Shown here piece by piece: positions 34,751 through 43,504 of a DNA stretch of 64,000 bases. Origin of the DNA: Planctomycetota bacterium (GTDB lineage: Bacteria > Planctomycetota > JAJSAM01 > JAJVHW01). The stretch lies in NCBI GenBank assembly GCA_024280885.1, contig JAJRPF010000066.1:61348-125347 (forward strand), written 5' to 3'. Each line of letters opens with the position of its first letter. Position 1 is the stretch's first letter. Below the pieces are notes generated by a model. That model was not told the DNA's origin. It ran no database searches and saw nothing but the letters and a program-made list of their open reading frames with translations. The translations under genes were made by a program, and so were the position numbers.

Positions 34751-35920
34751 TCAGTCCCGATGCGACGACTTCTCCAAGTTCGTCAGACCGCGGACATAGG
34801 CGGCGTAGACGCGGTGACGCTGCTTGACCCGCCAGTGCAGGTCGAACCCAGGGCAGCGCGGGCTGTCGAGCCCCCAGACGTAGGGACTGACGTGGATACG
34901 GCCTCCCTGTTCGTTCCAGTCCAGAAACGACGCCCCCAGGTATGGGGGCGAGTCGTAGCGATAGAGCTCGATCTCCGCGTCGGGGTGGTCGGTGCGTAGC
35001 TTCGCCTTCAGTCGGCGCCAATCGTCCCACGCACCAGCGAGTCCGGCGAGTTGGTCCATCGGCGGGAGCGCGCCCAGGCGTGGTGCGGACTCGGCGGAAG
35101 GAAGGAAGACCCAGAGGCGTTCGAGCTGGTCGCCGAGGCGGATCGCTCCCGAGTCCAGGGCGGCTGCCAACCGCGACCCCGTGAGTTGGATCAGCGCGAT
35201 CTCCCGCGCTGCCGCCAGCCGAGCGGCGAAGTCGTTCTCGACAGGAGTGCCTTCCGGCGTCAACGTCACGGGGAGGATGCTGGCATCGCTCGGCGTGTGC
35301 GCTTTCCATCCTGTCGGAGCCTGAACCGACTGACTGTCGGACGTCAGAGAGAGTGGGACGATCGCGACGCGGCGATCGTGTTTCGCGTAGACATCGATCA
35401 CAGACGAGGTGGCGTGAACGGTGTACGCCACGCCATCGACATCGACCGTGCGCGACTTGCCGACCTCTCCCAGAAAGTGCGGGACGGCGGCTTCCGAGAG
35501 AAGGGTCTGCCCGCAGTCGGCAGCGCTCATGACGCGCTGCGCCAAGTTGATCGCGTCGCCACAGACATTCGCGTTGTCGTTGACGTCGATGACTCGCGAG
35601 ATCTCGCCGATGTGGATGCCGACGTACAAGCCGACGTCCTCGCGGTCGGCCCACGACGTCAGGTGGATGGCCTGACGGATCACATCGTCGTAGCGCTCGC
35701 TGTCGGATAGCCATGCGTCGGGCACGTCGTCCAAGAACACGAGCGCCATTCCATCACCTGTCGGCAACGCGATCACCGCGGGCTCTGCGACGTCCGCCCG
35801 GTTTGGGGCGAGCGCAGCGCGCGTGGCGTCGCGCAGGCTCTTGGATAGGCGCAACTGCTCAGCAGTGGTCAGGCGAGAGAACCCCGCGATGTCTGTGAAT
35901 AGAATGGCAGCGGCTGGCAT
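34751..35920 (-). CDS. Class III nucleotide cyclase with unknown C-terminal domain
   Basis: Encodes 389 residues from ATG 35920. The cyclase domain (1-165) has both metal Asp residues, Asp10 (FTDIAGFSRL) and Asp56 (PTGDGMALVF), and the transition-state Asn125 and Arg129 (GDAINLAQRV). The position of the purine-selecting Lys is not Lys here, so the substrate (ATP or GTP) is open. There is no membrane segment. The C-terminal ~120 residues include DWRRLKAKLRTDHPDAEIEL, YRYDSPPYLGASFLDW and GRIHVSPYVWGLDS, which I cannot assign. It lies among TIR-like genes, where a cyclase could make the activating signal. Confidence 0.8.
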   Translation of the reverse strand: MPAAAILFTDIAGFSRLTTAEQLRLSKSLRDATRAALAPNRADVAEPAVIALPTGDGMALVFLDDVPDAWLSDSERYDDVIRQAIHLTSWADREDVGLYVGIHIGEISRVIDVNDNANVCGDAINLAQRVMSAADCGQTLLSEAAVPHFLGEVGKSRTVDVDGVAYTVHATSSVIDVYAKHDRRVAIVPLSLTSDSQSVQAPTGWKAHTPSDASILPVTLTPEGTPVENDFAARLAAAREIALIQLTGSRLAAALDSGAIRLGDQLERLWVFLPSAESAPRLGALPPMDQLAGLAGAWDDWRRLKAKLRTDHPDAEIELYRYDSPPYLGASFLDWNEQGGRIHVSPYVWGLDSPRCPGFDLHWRVKQRHRVYAAYVRGLTNLEKSSHRD

Positions 35921-36517
35921 CTCAATCCCCCAGTATTGTGGAAGCGTCCCCGTAGGCGGAGAGTCTGCGCGACGCGACACCGCGCCTTGATCCGGCTCCG
36001 CGCTGGCACGCACCAGAACGCTCCGGTCCGGTCTCACATCGCCAGCGTAACCGCTCTGCCGCACTTCGAGCGCCGGTACGAGCTGCGCGCCGGGACGGCG
36101 GCGGCAGTGGGGTCCAGAACCGAGGATTCCAGGCCGGACGAATCCCGCGCGGTCGTCGAAGAGCCGACCGACCTGTGCGCGGCCAGTGCAGAGCGATGCA
36201 CCGCGCGCAACGTGACCCCCGACCACGCCGCGGCGAGCGCCAAGCCGGTTGTCTCGCGGTGCCGGTGGAGCGGAGCGCGCGGCCGCGGCGGCTCTCCTTC
36301 ATCTGACAAGCGCGGCGCACTTGGGCGTATGTCCTGACTGTGGTCGCGGCGTCGTTGATCTTGCGGACGTGGCGGTTCCTCCTAGATCTCTCGCATGGTC
36401 GCTCTTCGGCGTGCTCCCAGCCTTCGTGATCGGGGAGAGGTGGGTGCGCAAGTCGCCATCCCGAACCCACGGGGTCGGGGACCCGCTCCTCGGTAGGCGA
36501 CCGGAAGCGACATCCCC
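35921..36517. other. Stretch without a recognised gene
   Basis: 597 bp upstream of the cyclase. A minus-strand frame from TTG 36309 to 36034 (91 residues) has a short hydrophobic run, TTGLALAAAWSGVTL, but is otherwise Arg/Ser-rich, so I do not call it. No clear promoter or repeat is seen. Confidence 0.4.
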
Positions 36518-38260
36518 TCACGACTCGTCGTCACTGCCGTCTAGCGCGTGCGCGTATGGGTCGGTGTCCAGCCAACGTGTCCTGCAGTAGTCTCGAATCT
36601 GGCGCACCGTCTGCTGTCTGAAGTCGAGATCTGTGTACGACGGCTGCGGGACCCCCGCCTGGATTCTCTGCGTCACGTGCGGTGGTAGAAGAGCCGAGTG
36701 GACGACGATCGCAGGGACTCCGATCGCGCGCGCCGCTCCGTACTCAAACGGCAGCCAAGGAGAGACGCCGACCCGCCCGTGATCCCTGGGCTCGTGGTGC
36801 CACACTCCCACGAAAAAGTCACAGCTCCGGATCTGCCGCAACGACTCCTCCATTGCTCCTTCGAAGTTCCTCTCATTGTATTGAATGACCTTGAATCCGT
36901 CGGCGTACAGAGCCTCGTGCAGGTACTCCGCGTGCCTACGAGCGGCCAGAGGAACCGACAAGAACAGCCGTGGTCGTTCTCGCTCTGGTTCTCTGCGCAC
37001 GGAGACGTCTCTACAGAGTCTCCGCCGTTGGCGCGTGTCGTCACTCGGTGCGCGCGCGGCCGCGACGGCTGCCGCCGAACCGGTCTCATCGACCTGGCAC
37101 GCCATGTCCGCGAGCTGGATACGGATGCTCCGTGTCGCGTCTTCGGGCACCGGGCGAGGGTACCGTGGAAGTCGCAGCTCGAATTCGTACTCAAGATTGC
37201 CGTCGTGCGCGCGCGAGACGAGTTCTGCGAACCACGACAACCGATCGCGCGGTTCCTCCGGTATGTTCTGATCCGGTCGACGGCAGTCGACGATGAGTTC
37301 CCACTCGCACCGGTCACGCTCGACCTTCCTCAGCAGGCTGGAGACGATGTTGCAGTCGAGTTCGTGCAGACGTTCCGCGAGGAGGGACAGCGCTCCCGAG
37401 CGATCGAGGTGGCGGACTCCGACGTGGATCAGGTTCGAGACGCTCGCCGCCCTCGGGAAGTACGCCCGCAACGCTCGCCGTTTCCCGTCCGAGTTCAATA
37501 TGTAATGAAGTGGCCCGTCACGCGCCGCACCTGTGCGCTCGCAGATCGTTGCGAGGTGGGCTGGATCCAGCGGTATCTCCACCATCATCTTGCCGCACTC
37601 TGCCCTTCTGATCTCTGCGGGATGAGTCGGAGCGGCGCCGCGAGAGTAGAGCGGCTCCATGCGGATCGCTGGCGTTCGCTGCGCCCTCTCGCGCAACGCG
37701 GGCGGATCGAGGCGAATGACGTTTCCGCAACGCCTCATGATTTCCTCATAGAGGTGCACGTATCGGAAGTCATCGATCGGCAGTTTCGTCCCGAGATACG
37801 AGTACAAGTGCAAGTCGCTCTGGCGCGTCTGGATCGGACTCTCCCACGCACCCGAGTCCGCCCAGTCGAGCAGCATCGTGACGTAGTGAGACGCGCCCTC
37901 CTCGATGATCATGCTCTCTTGCTTGACGATGTTCAGTTTCATCGAGGACGCGGCCCTGAACAGACTCATCACAACGCCGGGCCGATCCCGGAGGAGGCAG
38001 CCGAGCCGGAACATCGAGCTGGTCTGGTTGTAGAACGGGGTGATGAAGAGCTCGCAGCTTCGGGGCGAAGACGCATGTCCGTCGACACCTCTGACCTGCA
38101 CGAGGACTTGTGTTCCGGGGACGAACCCCAGCGAGCCCGTGTGAAACGAGGGGATCAGAATCGTATGCACCCCCTCGCTGACTCTGGTCTCTCTCACGTA
38201 GTCGAGGATCGGCATTCTCGGTGTGCTCCACTTCTGGTCTTCGGTCGGCGACAGGGCCAT
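36518..38260 (-). CDS. ACT-like double domain fused to a deoxyribosyltransferase/TIR-like domain
   Basis: Encodes 580 residues. Two ACT-like regulatory units are visible: residues ~88-130 (LGCLLRDRPGVVMSLFRAAS, MKLNIVKQESMII) and ~275-325 (HVGVRHLDRSGALSLLAERL, HELDCNIVSSLLRKVERD). The C-terminal ~150 residues form a Rossmann-like domain: RPRLFLSVPLAARRHAEYLH, IRSCDFFVGVWHHEP, SPWLPFEYGAARAIGVPAIV. This resembles nucleoside 2-deoxyribosyltransferase/SLOG/TIR folds, which bind or cleave nucleotides. The N-terminal VHTILIPSFHTGSLGFVPGT is unassigned. A small-molecule-sensing, nucleotide-cleaving effector is the natural inference; I know no named family with this layout. Confidence 0.6.
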   Translation of the reverse strand: MALSPTEDQKWSTPRMPILDYVRETRVSEGVHTILIPSFHTGSLGFVPGTQVLVQVRGVDGHASSPRSCELFITPFYNQTSSMFRLGCLLRDRPGVVMSLFRAASSMKLNIVKQESMIIEEGASHYVTMLLDWADSGAWESPIQTRQSDLHLYSYLGTKLPIDDFRYVHLYEEIMRRCGNVIRLDPPALRERAQRTPAIRMEPLYSRGAAPTHPAEIRRAECGKMMVEIPLDPAHLATICERTGAARDGPLHYILNSDGKRRALRAYFPRAASVSNLIHVGVRHLDRSGALSLLAERLHELDCNIVSSLLRKVERDRCEWELIVDCRRPDQNIPEEPRDRLSWFAELVSRAHDGNLEYEFELRLPRYPRPVPEDATRSIRIQLADMACQVDETGSAAAVAAARAPSDDTRQRRRLCRDVSVRREPERERPRLFLSVPLAARRHAEYLHEALYADGFKVIQYNERNFEGAMEESLRQIRSCDFFVGVWHHEPRDHGRVGVSPWLPFEYGAARAIGVPAIVVHSALLPPHVTQRIQAGVPQPSYTDLDFRQQTVRQIRDYCRTRWLDTDPYAHALDGSDDES

Positions 38261-38648
38261 CCCTATGTTTGGACTGCGCTGGTTGATGTGTCCTGTTCGC
38301 GCGCCGCCTGTCCGTCCATATGGGCGAAGCGCGACGCGACGAGGACGATCAGGCGACCGCCCCCAGCACTGCGCCCGCGATGCGGGCTGACACGAGTTGA
38401 TGGAGAGCGGTTACCATGGGGCCTGCTCGTCGCACGGGCTGGTGAGCCGTGCGAGATGTCCCCGGCGCGAGTGTGCGTCCCCACATGAGACCCGGGATCG
38501 CGATTCTCAGACCGCTGGCGACGCACTTGGGATGCGCTTCCGCAGATCCGGCGCTAGTCCAGGAGAATCAACCGTTCCCAGCCCAAACAACGGTTTCACC
38601 CAGAGCCTCGATAGTCTCGTCAGGCTGTTCATCAGACGTGCCGCCCGT
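38261..38648. other. Stretch without a recognised gene
   Basis: 388 bp between the ACT-like fusion gene and the end of the TIR gene. No convincing frame, hairpin or repeat is seen. Confidence 0.45.
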
Positions 38649-39191
38649 TCAACTCCACCGGGCGCCCGAGCGGTTGCGCGCGAACGCTTCTCTGGAATTG
38701 TCCGGAGTCTCGCTGCTCCGCTTGAGGAAGGCGTTGTGCGCTAGTTGCTGGACGCGGGCCGCGTCGTTCGTCCAGTCAGCGATCACGGCGTAGCCGCACG
38801 TCGCGTTGTCCGCGAGCCGCGGCGGAATCGTGTGGCGGTCGAAGGTCTTCTCGCCATATGCCGGGTGCGACGGCAGGAAGAGTCCGAGTAGGCCCGAGCG
38901 CGGGTTGAACCGCGTCTTTCGGATACTCGACGCGATCTCCCAATCGACGTGCTTGCGCTGCCATGTCTGTGTGCCGATCAGGACGACCGTGACCGTCGTG
39001 TCTCGCAGGTACTCGTCTCGGATCTTCTGGCGGATCGTCTCGGTCTTGAGGTTCGTATCGATGTCGCCGATCTGCACGGCACCCGGGATGATGACCCCGA
39101 ACTTGTTGCCGAAGCGGAGTTCGAAAATGGTCTTGTAGTCTTCGTCGTTCGCGTGGTGGTAGCTGATGAAAGCCTTGTGTCGTTCGGGCAT
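38649..39191 (-). CDS. Thoeris ThsB-like TIR protein (DUF1863 type)
   Basis: Encodes 180 residues, with AAGGA 5 nt before ATG 39191. The fold is seen in HKAFISYHHANDEDYKTIFE, GDIDTNLKTETIRQKIRDEY, LRDTTVTVVLIGTQTWQRKH and VDWEIASSIRKTRFNP. This is the TIR-like family that contains ThsB, which in Thoeris makes a cyclic ADP-ribose signal upon phage infection. No ThsA (SIR2/SLOG) gene is recognised next to it. A second member of the same family is at 48.9 kb. Confidence 0.8.
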   Translation of the reverse strand: MPERHKAFISYHHANDEDYKTIFELRFGNKFGVIIPGAVQIGDIDTNLKTETIRQKIRDEYLRDTTVTVVLIGTQTWQRKHVDWEIASSIRKTRFNPRSGLLGLFLPSHPAYGEKTFDRHTIPPRLADNATCGYAVIADWTNDAARVQQLAHNAFLKRSSETPDNSREAFARNRSGARWS

Positions 39192-39250
39192 GAGGTCCTT
39201 CTTGGAGGTACGAACGTCTCGGCGCTGTTGTCGCCCGCGTTCATGATGAC

Positions 39251-40795
39251 TTATCTTCCGACTGCGTGGATCACCTTCGTGTATGCGTGGCTCGTCTCAC
39301 CTTCGACGTGCCAGTTCACCCACAGTCGACGCCGCGACGATCCGTCGACTCCCACGTCGTCCGGTTCGATGGCCAACCAGTTGCGCGCAGCGATCAACTT
39401 GCGCGATGCGCCAGGCAGTTCCATGAGCCGCGTTGTCACTCCGCGGATCGGCTCGTCCTTGGACGCGACGAGATTCTCGAATGCCCACACGGCGATTGCC
39501 GGCGGGGGTGGATGGACGATGCCCGACGACGTCAGTTGTGTGACGACGTTCGCATGCCGCGGCGCGTCACCGCGCTCCGATTGGATCACGCCCACCGCTG
39601 CGACGTGGACGTCGCCGGAGAGGATCGTCACGCGAATGTGCTTCTCAGACGAGAGGTCGAGCATTCGTTGGATCAAGCGGACGCGCTCTTGCTTGTGGGG
39701 TGGACTGTGCCAGTGATCGCGCAGGTCGTCTTCCAGTTCCTGGCGACCGGGGATCACGCCCAACAATCGTTCGACGGTCGTGAAGTCCGGGTACACGACG
39801 GGAATGCTGCTCACGACCAGGAGATGACGCACCCCCTCGGGAAGCGCATCCATCCACGTAATCGCTGCGCGCCAGGTTTGCTTGCTCATCACGCGACCGT
39901 TCGTGCGCTCTGACCGAAGGTCGAGACTCAGGATCGCTGTGTCCCCGATGATGTGGCCGTACGAGAATCCGGCCTGGTTCGGGAGCTCGCCCGCAGCAGG
40001 CGTGCCTGGCAGCGTCTGCCGTTGGAAGACGGCGAAGTGCTCGCGCGCGACACCGAAGAGGCCTTGGAAGACAGGGCTCTTGTTCTCGACGTCGCTGTAC
40101 GACCCCCAGCCGTCGAAGATGTCGTGATCATCCCACATCATGAGAGTCGGCACCGATGCGAGCATCGCGGCGACCTCGGGCTGCGCCCAACGCGTCTCAT
40201 AGAGGTGCGAGTAGAACTTGGCCGCGTTCGCCTGCTTCTTCTTGTTGAAAGAGCGCTTGAGACGCTCTGCGCGCGGACGCTCGGCCCACGACTCGAACGG
40301 CTCTGTGGCCCAGATCTGATCCGCGTACACCTGATCGCCGCCCATGACGAGCAGGTGGTACGGAGCGTCGGCGTGGTGCGTCGCCATGTGCGTCCAGCGC
40401 TCGTTCTTGTCCTCGACGCTCTTCATCAGTTTCGGGTCCGAAAACCCGTTGCATGACGCGAACGCGATACGCGGTGGATGCGAGCGGGCTGGTATCTGAA
40501 ACACATGCTCGGTGCCGTCGTCGATCCGATACGTCTGCGCGCGGGCCTCGGCGACCTGCTCTACCGCCAGATCGTATCGGAGCACTCGATGTGTCGCGCG
40601 CCTGCGCCTTCGGTGCCCTGCATGTGTCATGAGAACGACCGGGTCGCTGATGGCGGCTCCTTCCGCAGTCACCACGGGGTCCGCGTCGCCGCGCACGACC
40701 ACCAAGACGCCCACGCACCAGCGGGGTGGAGTGCCCCCAAGCTCCTCCACCCCCCGGAAACCCAGTACCGGGCCCATCACGATCACGATCGACAT
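39251..40795 (-). CDS. PhoD-like metallophosphatase
   Basis: Encodes 514 residues from ATG 40795. After an N-terminal beta domain (THAGHRRRRRATHRVLRYDL) the catalytic domain shows metal and phosphate ligands: RIAFASCNGF, LLVMGGDQVYADQ, TLMMWDDHDIFDGWGSY, and the final LSGDVHVAAVG. PhoD enzymes hydrolyse phosphodiesters and phosphomonoesters; some relatives act on lipids. There is no Tat or other signal peptide, so this one is probably cytosolic, unlike typical PhoD. A copy of the shared promoter-like motif (40921-40948) lies 125 bp upstream, and the lipoxygenase gene precedes it. Confidence 0.8.
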   Translation of the reverse strand: MSIVIVMGPVLGFRGVEELGGTPPRWCVGVLVVVRGDADPVVTAEGAAISDPVVLMTHAGHRRRRRATHRVLRYDLAVEQVAEARAQTYRIDDGTEHVFQIPARSHPPRIAFASCNGFSDPKLMKSVEDKNERWTHMATHHADAPYHLLVMGGDQVYADQIWATEPFESWAERPRAERLKRSFNKKKQANAAKFYSHLYETRWAQPEVAAMLASVPTLMMWDDHDIFDGWGSYSDVENKSPVFQGLFGVAREHFAVFQRQTLPGTPAAGELPNQAGFSYGHIIGDTAILSLDLRSERTNGRVMSKQTWRAAITWMDALPEGVRHLLVVSSIPVVYPDFTTVERLLGVIPGRQELEDDLRDHWHSPPHKQERVRLIQRMLDLSSEKHIRVTILSGDVHVAAVGVIQSERGDAPRHANVVTQLTSSGIVHPPPPAIAVWAFENLVASKDEPIRGVTTRLMELPGASRKLIAARNWLAIEPDDVGVDGSSRRRLWVNWHVEGETSHAYTKVIHAVGR

Positions 40796-40920
40796 CCGAT
40801 CTCTCCCGTGCCGCTCATGGCACGCCGCACACACTCACAGGCTCTCGCTATCAGAATCAGGATCACATTCGGCCGTCGCGTTCGACAGCCCGCCGGGGCC
40901 GAAACCCCGGCTTCCAGTGG

Positions 40921-40948
40921 GGAGATGCACGAGACGCAGAAGCGATGC
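40921..40948 (-). promoter_or_regulatory. Shared promoter-like motif, copy a
   Basis: Minus strand: GCATCG-N10-TCGTGCATCTCC, in the direction of the PhoD-like gene. Same 12-nt right block as the other six copies. Confidence 0.65.
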
Positions 40949-41024
40949 GCAACTTCTGAAATGAATCTCATCGCAAGCTCCGAATACGCTCCGTGCGCTC
41001 CGATCGCCGGGGGCGTGCCGCACC

Positions 41025-42737
41025 TCAGATCGAGATGCTGTTGAGGACGTTCTTCGGCCGCAGGTACTCGTAGGACTGCCACCGATCGCGTTCGTGGGCG
41101 GTGATCGCTGCATCGATGGCATCCATGCCACCGAAGAAGCGACGAATGACGGCGTTGGCGCGCTCGTCGCGCGTGTACTTCCCTGCGTAGTCTCCGAGTC
41201 GGTCGTAGTGGAACGCCGTGAGTTGGAAGAGCATGCTGATCTGACCCTCCGCTGGTCCCATCGGTGGAAGGAGATCGAGCACGTTCTGGTCAGCGAGCGG
41301 CGCCCAGATCCCGAACGGAGAGTTCGGCGCGAACGCCAGGTAGTCGTCCTGCGGGTAGTTCACAGCGCTGTGCTGAACCGAGCAGACAAAGACGATGTGC
41401 GTTAGGGCGAAGACGAGCTGCTCCACCGTCTCGAGGGCCGGGAAGCCCTGGATGGCGGCGCCCGCAGGAGCAGGCGCGCTGACCTCCGCCGACCATGCCG
41501 CGAGTTCCGGGTCGCTCGCGACCGCTGCGTCGTTGCCGTAGTAGAGTTCGACGTACTCGGCGACGTAGTGCGAGATCGCATTCCAGTAGAGCGCTGCGTC
41601 GTCGCGGTACGCGTAGCACGGCAGACCGTCGCTCTTGCTGACACCGCGGTTGGCGATATCGTTCGGGAACGCATGCTGCGTGAAGTCCCATGTCCTGTAC
41701 GCCTGCGCGGCCACGCCGACCACCTCGCTGATCGGCGCGCCGAACGAGACGGCAAGATCGCTCCCGGGCGCGATCAGCGTGCGCTCTGCGAATTGGTTGA
41801 GCGAGAGCATGAAGCGCAGATGCGGGAGCAAGAGCCGGGTGATGGGATGCGCCTCGGCGAGCTGGCGCTTGGCGGAGATCGCGATCCCCTCCATCACCAG
41901 GTGCGTCCGGCCCAGGTGGGCGCTCATCTCGTGTACGACGCCGTCGCAGGCCTGGAACGCGATCTTCGCGCGCAGCCATGCGTCGGTGTTCCCGTTCGCC
42001 GCGAAGAGCTGTGGGGCGGGGCCATCGACCAGAATCGAAATCGGCATGAGGCGCCGTGTCCAGCGGTTCCACCAGAAGAGTGCCGCAGACTTCGGTACGA
42101 ACTTCTCGAACGTCTCGCCACTCAGTTCGACGGTCTCGCCTTGCGTGATGGGCGTGAGCGCGTCCCGATGATCGACGACAAAGAGCCGTCCTGCGGCGAC
42201 CTCGTGCGCCACCTTCGCGCCTCCGAGGAGTCGCTCCACGTCGGGCGGAACCAGCGCTGTGATTGCGGCGGCATCGGCGACGCGACGGATGCTCATCGGG
42301 TTGGCACCCGAGAGACGTTGCTCTCCGAATGATGTGTCTGTCGCCCACAGATGCCGCTGCGCCACTGCGGGTTCGGTCAGGATGACGAAGAGATCGGCGT
42401 AGTCACCGAGGCGCTCTGCCCGGTCCTTCTCGCGATGGAGCGGCGGAAGAACCTCATTCAGCTTGATCTTCGCCAGCGCCTCCGCGCTCTTGGCGACATA
42501 GCGTATGGAGAAAAACTCGCGCATCGGCAGGCTCTTGAGCAGGGGCACGCCCGTCGCATTCGCGGTGTTCCAGTCGAACTGGTACTCGTTCTTGGCGTCT
42601 GCAAGTTGCGCCGCACGATCCGTGCTTGCCGCAGCCGTGCTTGCCGCAGCTTCGTGCGGCAGCACTGGAGTGGTCGCGAGCGCATCGATCGATGTGTGCG
42701 TGATCGGTGTCGAGACTTCGAAGAGAGCTTTGGCCAT
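41025..42737 (-). CDS. Lipoxygenase
   Basis: Encodes 570 residues from ATG 42737. All five iron ligands of the family are present: His269 and His274 (VVHEMSAHLGRTH), His456 and Asn460 (CSVQHSAVNYPQ), and the C-terminal Ile570 (NSISI-stop). Other marks are RQLAEAHPITRLLLPHLRFM and the PNSPFGIW segment. Lipoxygenases insert O2 into polyunsaturated fatty acids to give hydroperoxides. The N-terminal PLAT domain of eukaryotic forms is missing, as in many bacterial ones, and there is no signal peptide. It has its own copy of the shared motif 133 bp upstream. Confidence 0.92.
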   Translation of the reverse strand: MAKALFEVSTPITHTSIDALATTPVLPHEAAASTAAASTDRAAQLADAKNEYQFDWNTANATGVPLLKSLPMREFFSIRYVAKSAEALAKIKLNEVLPPLHREKDRAERLGDYADLFVILTEPAVAQRHLWATDTSFGEQRLSGANPMSIRRVADAAAITALVPPDVERLLGGAKVAHEVAAGRLFVVDHRDALTPITQGETVELSGETFEKFVPKSAALFWWNRWTRRLMPISILVDGPAPQLFAANGNTDAWLRAKIAFQACDGVVHEMSAHLGRTHLVMEGIAISAKRQLAEAHPITRLLLPHLRFMLSLNQFAERTLIAPGSDLAVSFGAPISEVVGVAAQAYRTWDFTQHAFPNDIANRGVSKSDGLPCYAYRDDAALYWNAISHYVAEYVELYYGNDAAVASDPELAAWSAEVSAPAPAGAAIQGFPALETVEQLVFALTHIVFVCSVQHSAVNYPQDDYLAFAPNSPFGIWAPLADQNVLDLLPPMGPAEGQISMLFQLTAFHYDRLGDYAGKYTRDERANAVIRRFFGGMDAIDAAITAHERDRWQSYEYLRPKNVLNSISI

Positions 42738-42870
42738 GGTGTTCCTCTCAGGCGAGCAGCGGAGCGGCATGGATCGGGTCCCGATGCGGCGTGCATCACG
42801 AACTCGCACAGCTCCACCACGGACGCCGCGTGCGTTCTGGTGGCGCGTCCCATTCCCCGCCTTTGAAGAG

Positions 42871-42898
42871 GGAGATGCACGAGTCGCGAAAGCGATGC
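42871..42898 (-). promoter_or_regulatory. Shared promoter-like motif, copy b
   Basis: Minus strand: GCATCG-N10-TCGTGCATCTCC, pointing at the lipoxygenase gene. Back-to-back with copy c, which points the other way 181 bp off. Confidence 0.65.
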
Positions 42899-43079
42899 GG
42901 AGAAAGACGAGATTTCTGCGCGACGCCGCTTGCGCTGGCCGTGCTGCACGCCGCGCGAGCGCGCGTGGGATAGCGGAAGTGGTCGTTGAGGGCGGGAGGA
43001 CGATCTGACCCGCGAGGCGCGCGATGCGGCGAATTAGTCGCTGCATTCGAGCCCGTCGGGCGATTTCTCAGGAATTTGC

Positions 43080-43108
43080 GCAACGCTCCGCATGTCCCGT
43101 GCATCTCC
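43080..43108 (+). promoter_or_regulatory. Shared promoter-like motif, copy c
   Basis: GCAACG-N11-CCGTGCATCTCC, about 100 bp before the small protein that opens the sigma-fusion operon. The first base of the right block differs (C for T). Confidence 0.6.
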
Positions 43109-43210
43109 CGTCCGTTGAACTCTGTTTCGGTGAGCGTTCTGGGTGTGCCGGTTCCGCACGGTGTGGAATGATCGGTGTGCGGATGCGCGCCGCTTGTGAG
43201 GAACTGTCTC

Positions 43211-43504
43211 TTGCCCAACCCGTCTGACGACCCGCTCGTTCTTCAACACTGCATCGAACACCGTGTGACGATCCCCGCGCCGGGAACCGGCCCCTTGAGA
43301 GTGACTGTCGGGGGCGCAAGTGGCGATGGGAACGTCGAGGTCTCGGCGCAGGCTGGCGGTGGCGGCGTCTTGGGCAACGTCCCGACGGGCATGTCAATCG
43401 ACGTGCCGCTCACAGCAACTCTCGACGTCTGGTTCCACTACTATGCAGGGGAAGGCAAGCCGCAGGCGGTCACCGTCGATTACGTGTTGCCGCCCAAGGT
43501 GTGA
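43211..43504 (+). CDS. Small acidic beta-rich protein coupled to the sigma-fusion gene
   Basis: Encodes 97 residues from TTG 43211 (GAGG upstream; GTG 43175 in frame is an alternative). After PSDDPLVLQHCIEHRVTIP comes a beta-sandwich-like sequence, GTGPLRVTVGGASGDGNVEV, then GVLGNVPTGMSIDVPLTATL and HYYAGEGKPQAVTVDYVLPP. Family unknown. Its stop overlaps the sigma-fusion start as GTGA, so the two are made together; an anti-sigma or sensing partner role is possible but unproven. Confidence 0.55.
   Translation: MPNPSDDPLVLQHCIEHRVTIPAPGTGPLRVTVGGASGDGNVEVSAQAGGGGVLGNVPTGMSIDVPLTATLDVWFHYYAGEGKPQAVTVDYVLPPKV

Noticed and set aside
36698..38488. 596-codon plus-strand frame over the ACT-like fusion gene
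   Set aside because: Arg/Val-rich antisense shadow of a gene with recognisable domains; no ribosome site.
39251..40795. Secreted Tat-dependent PhoD alkaline phosphatase
   Set aside because: The catalytic motifs are present, but no twin-arginine or other signal peptide is found at either possible start.
41290..42348. 352-codon minus-strand frame over the lipoxygenase
   Set aside because: Shadow in another frame; the lipoxygenase frame carries all iron ligands.
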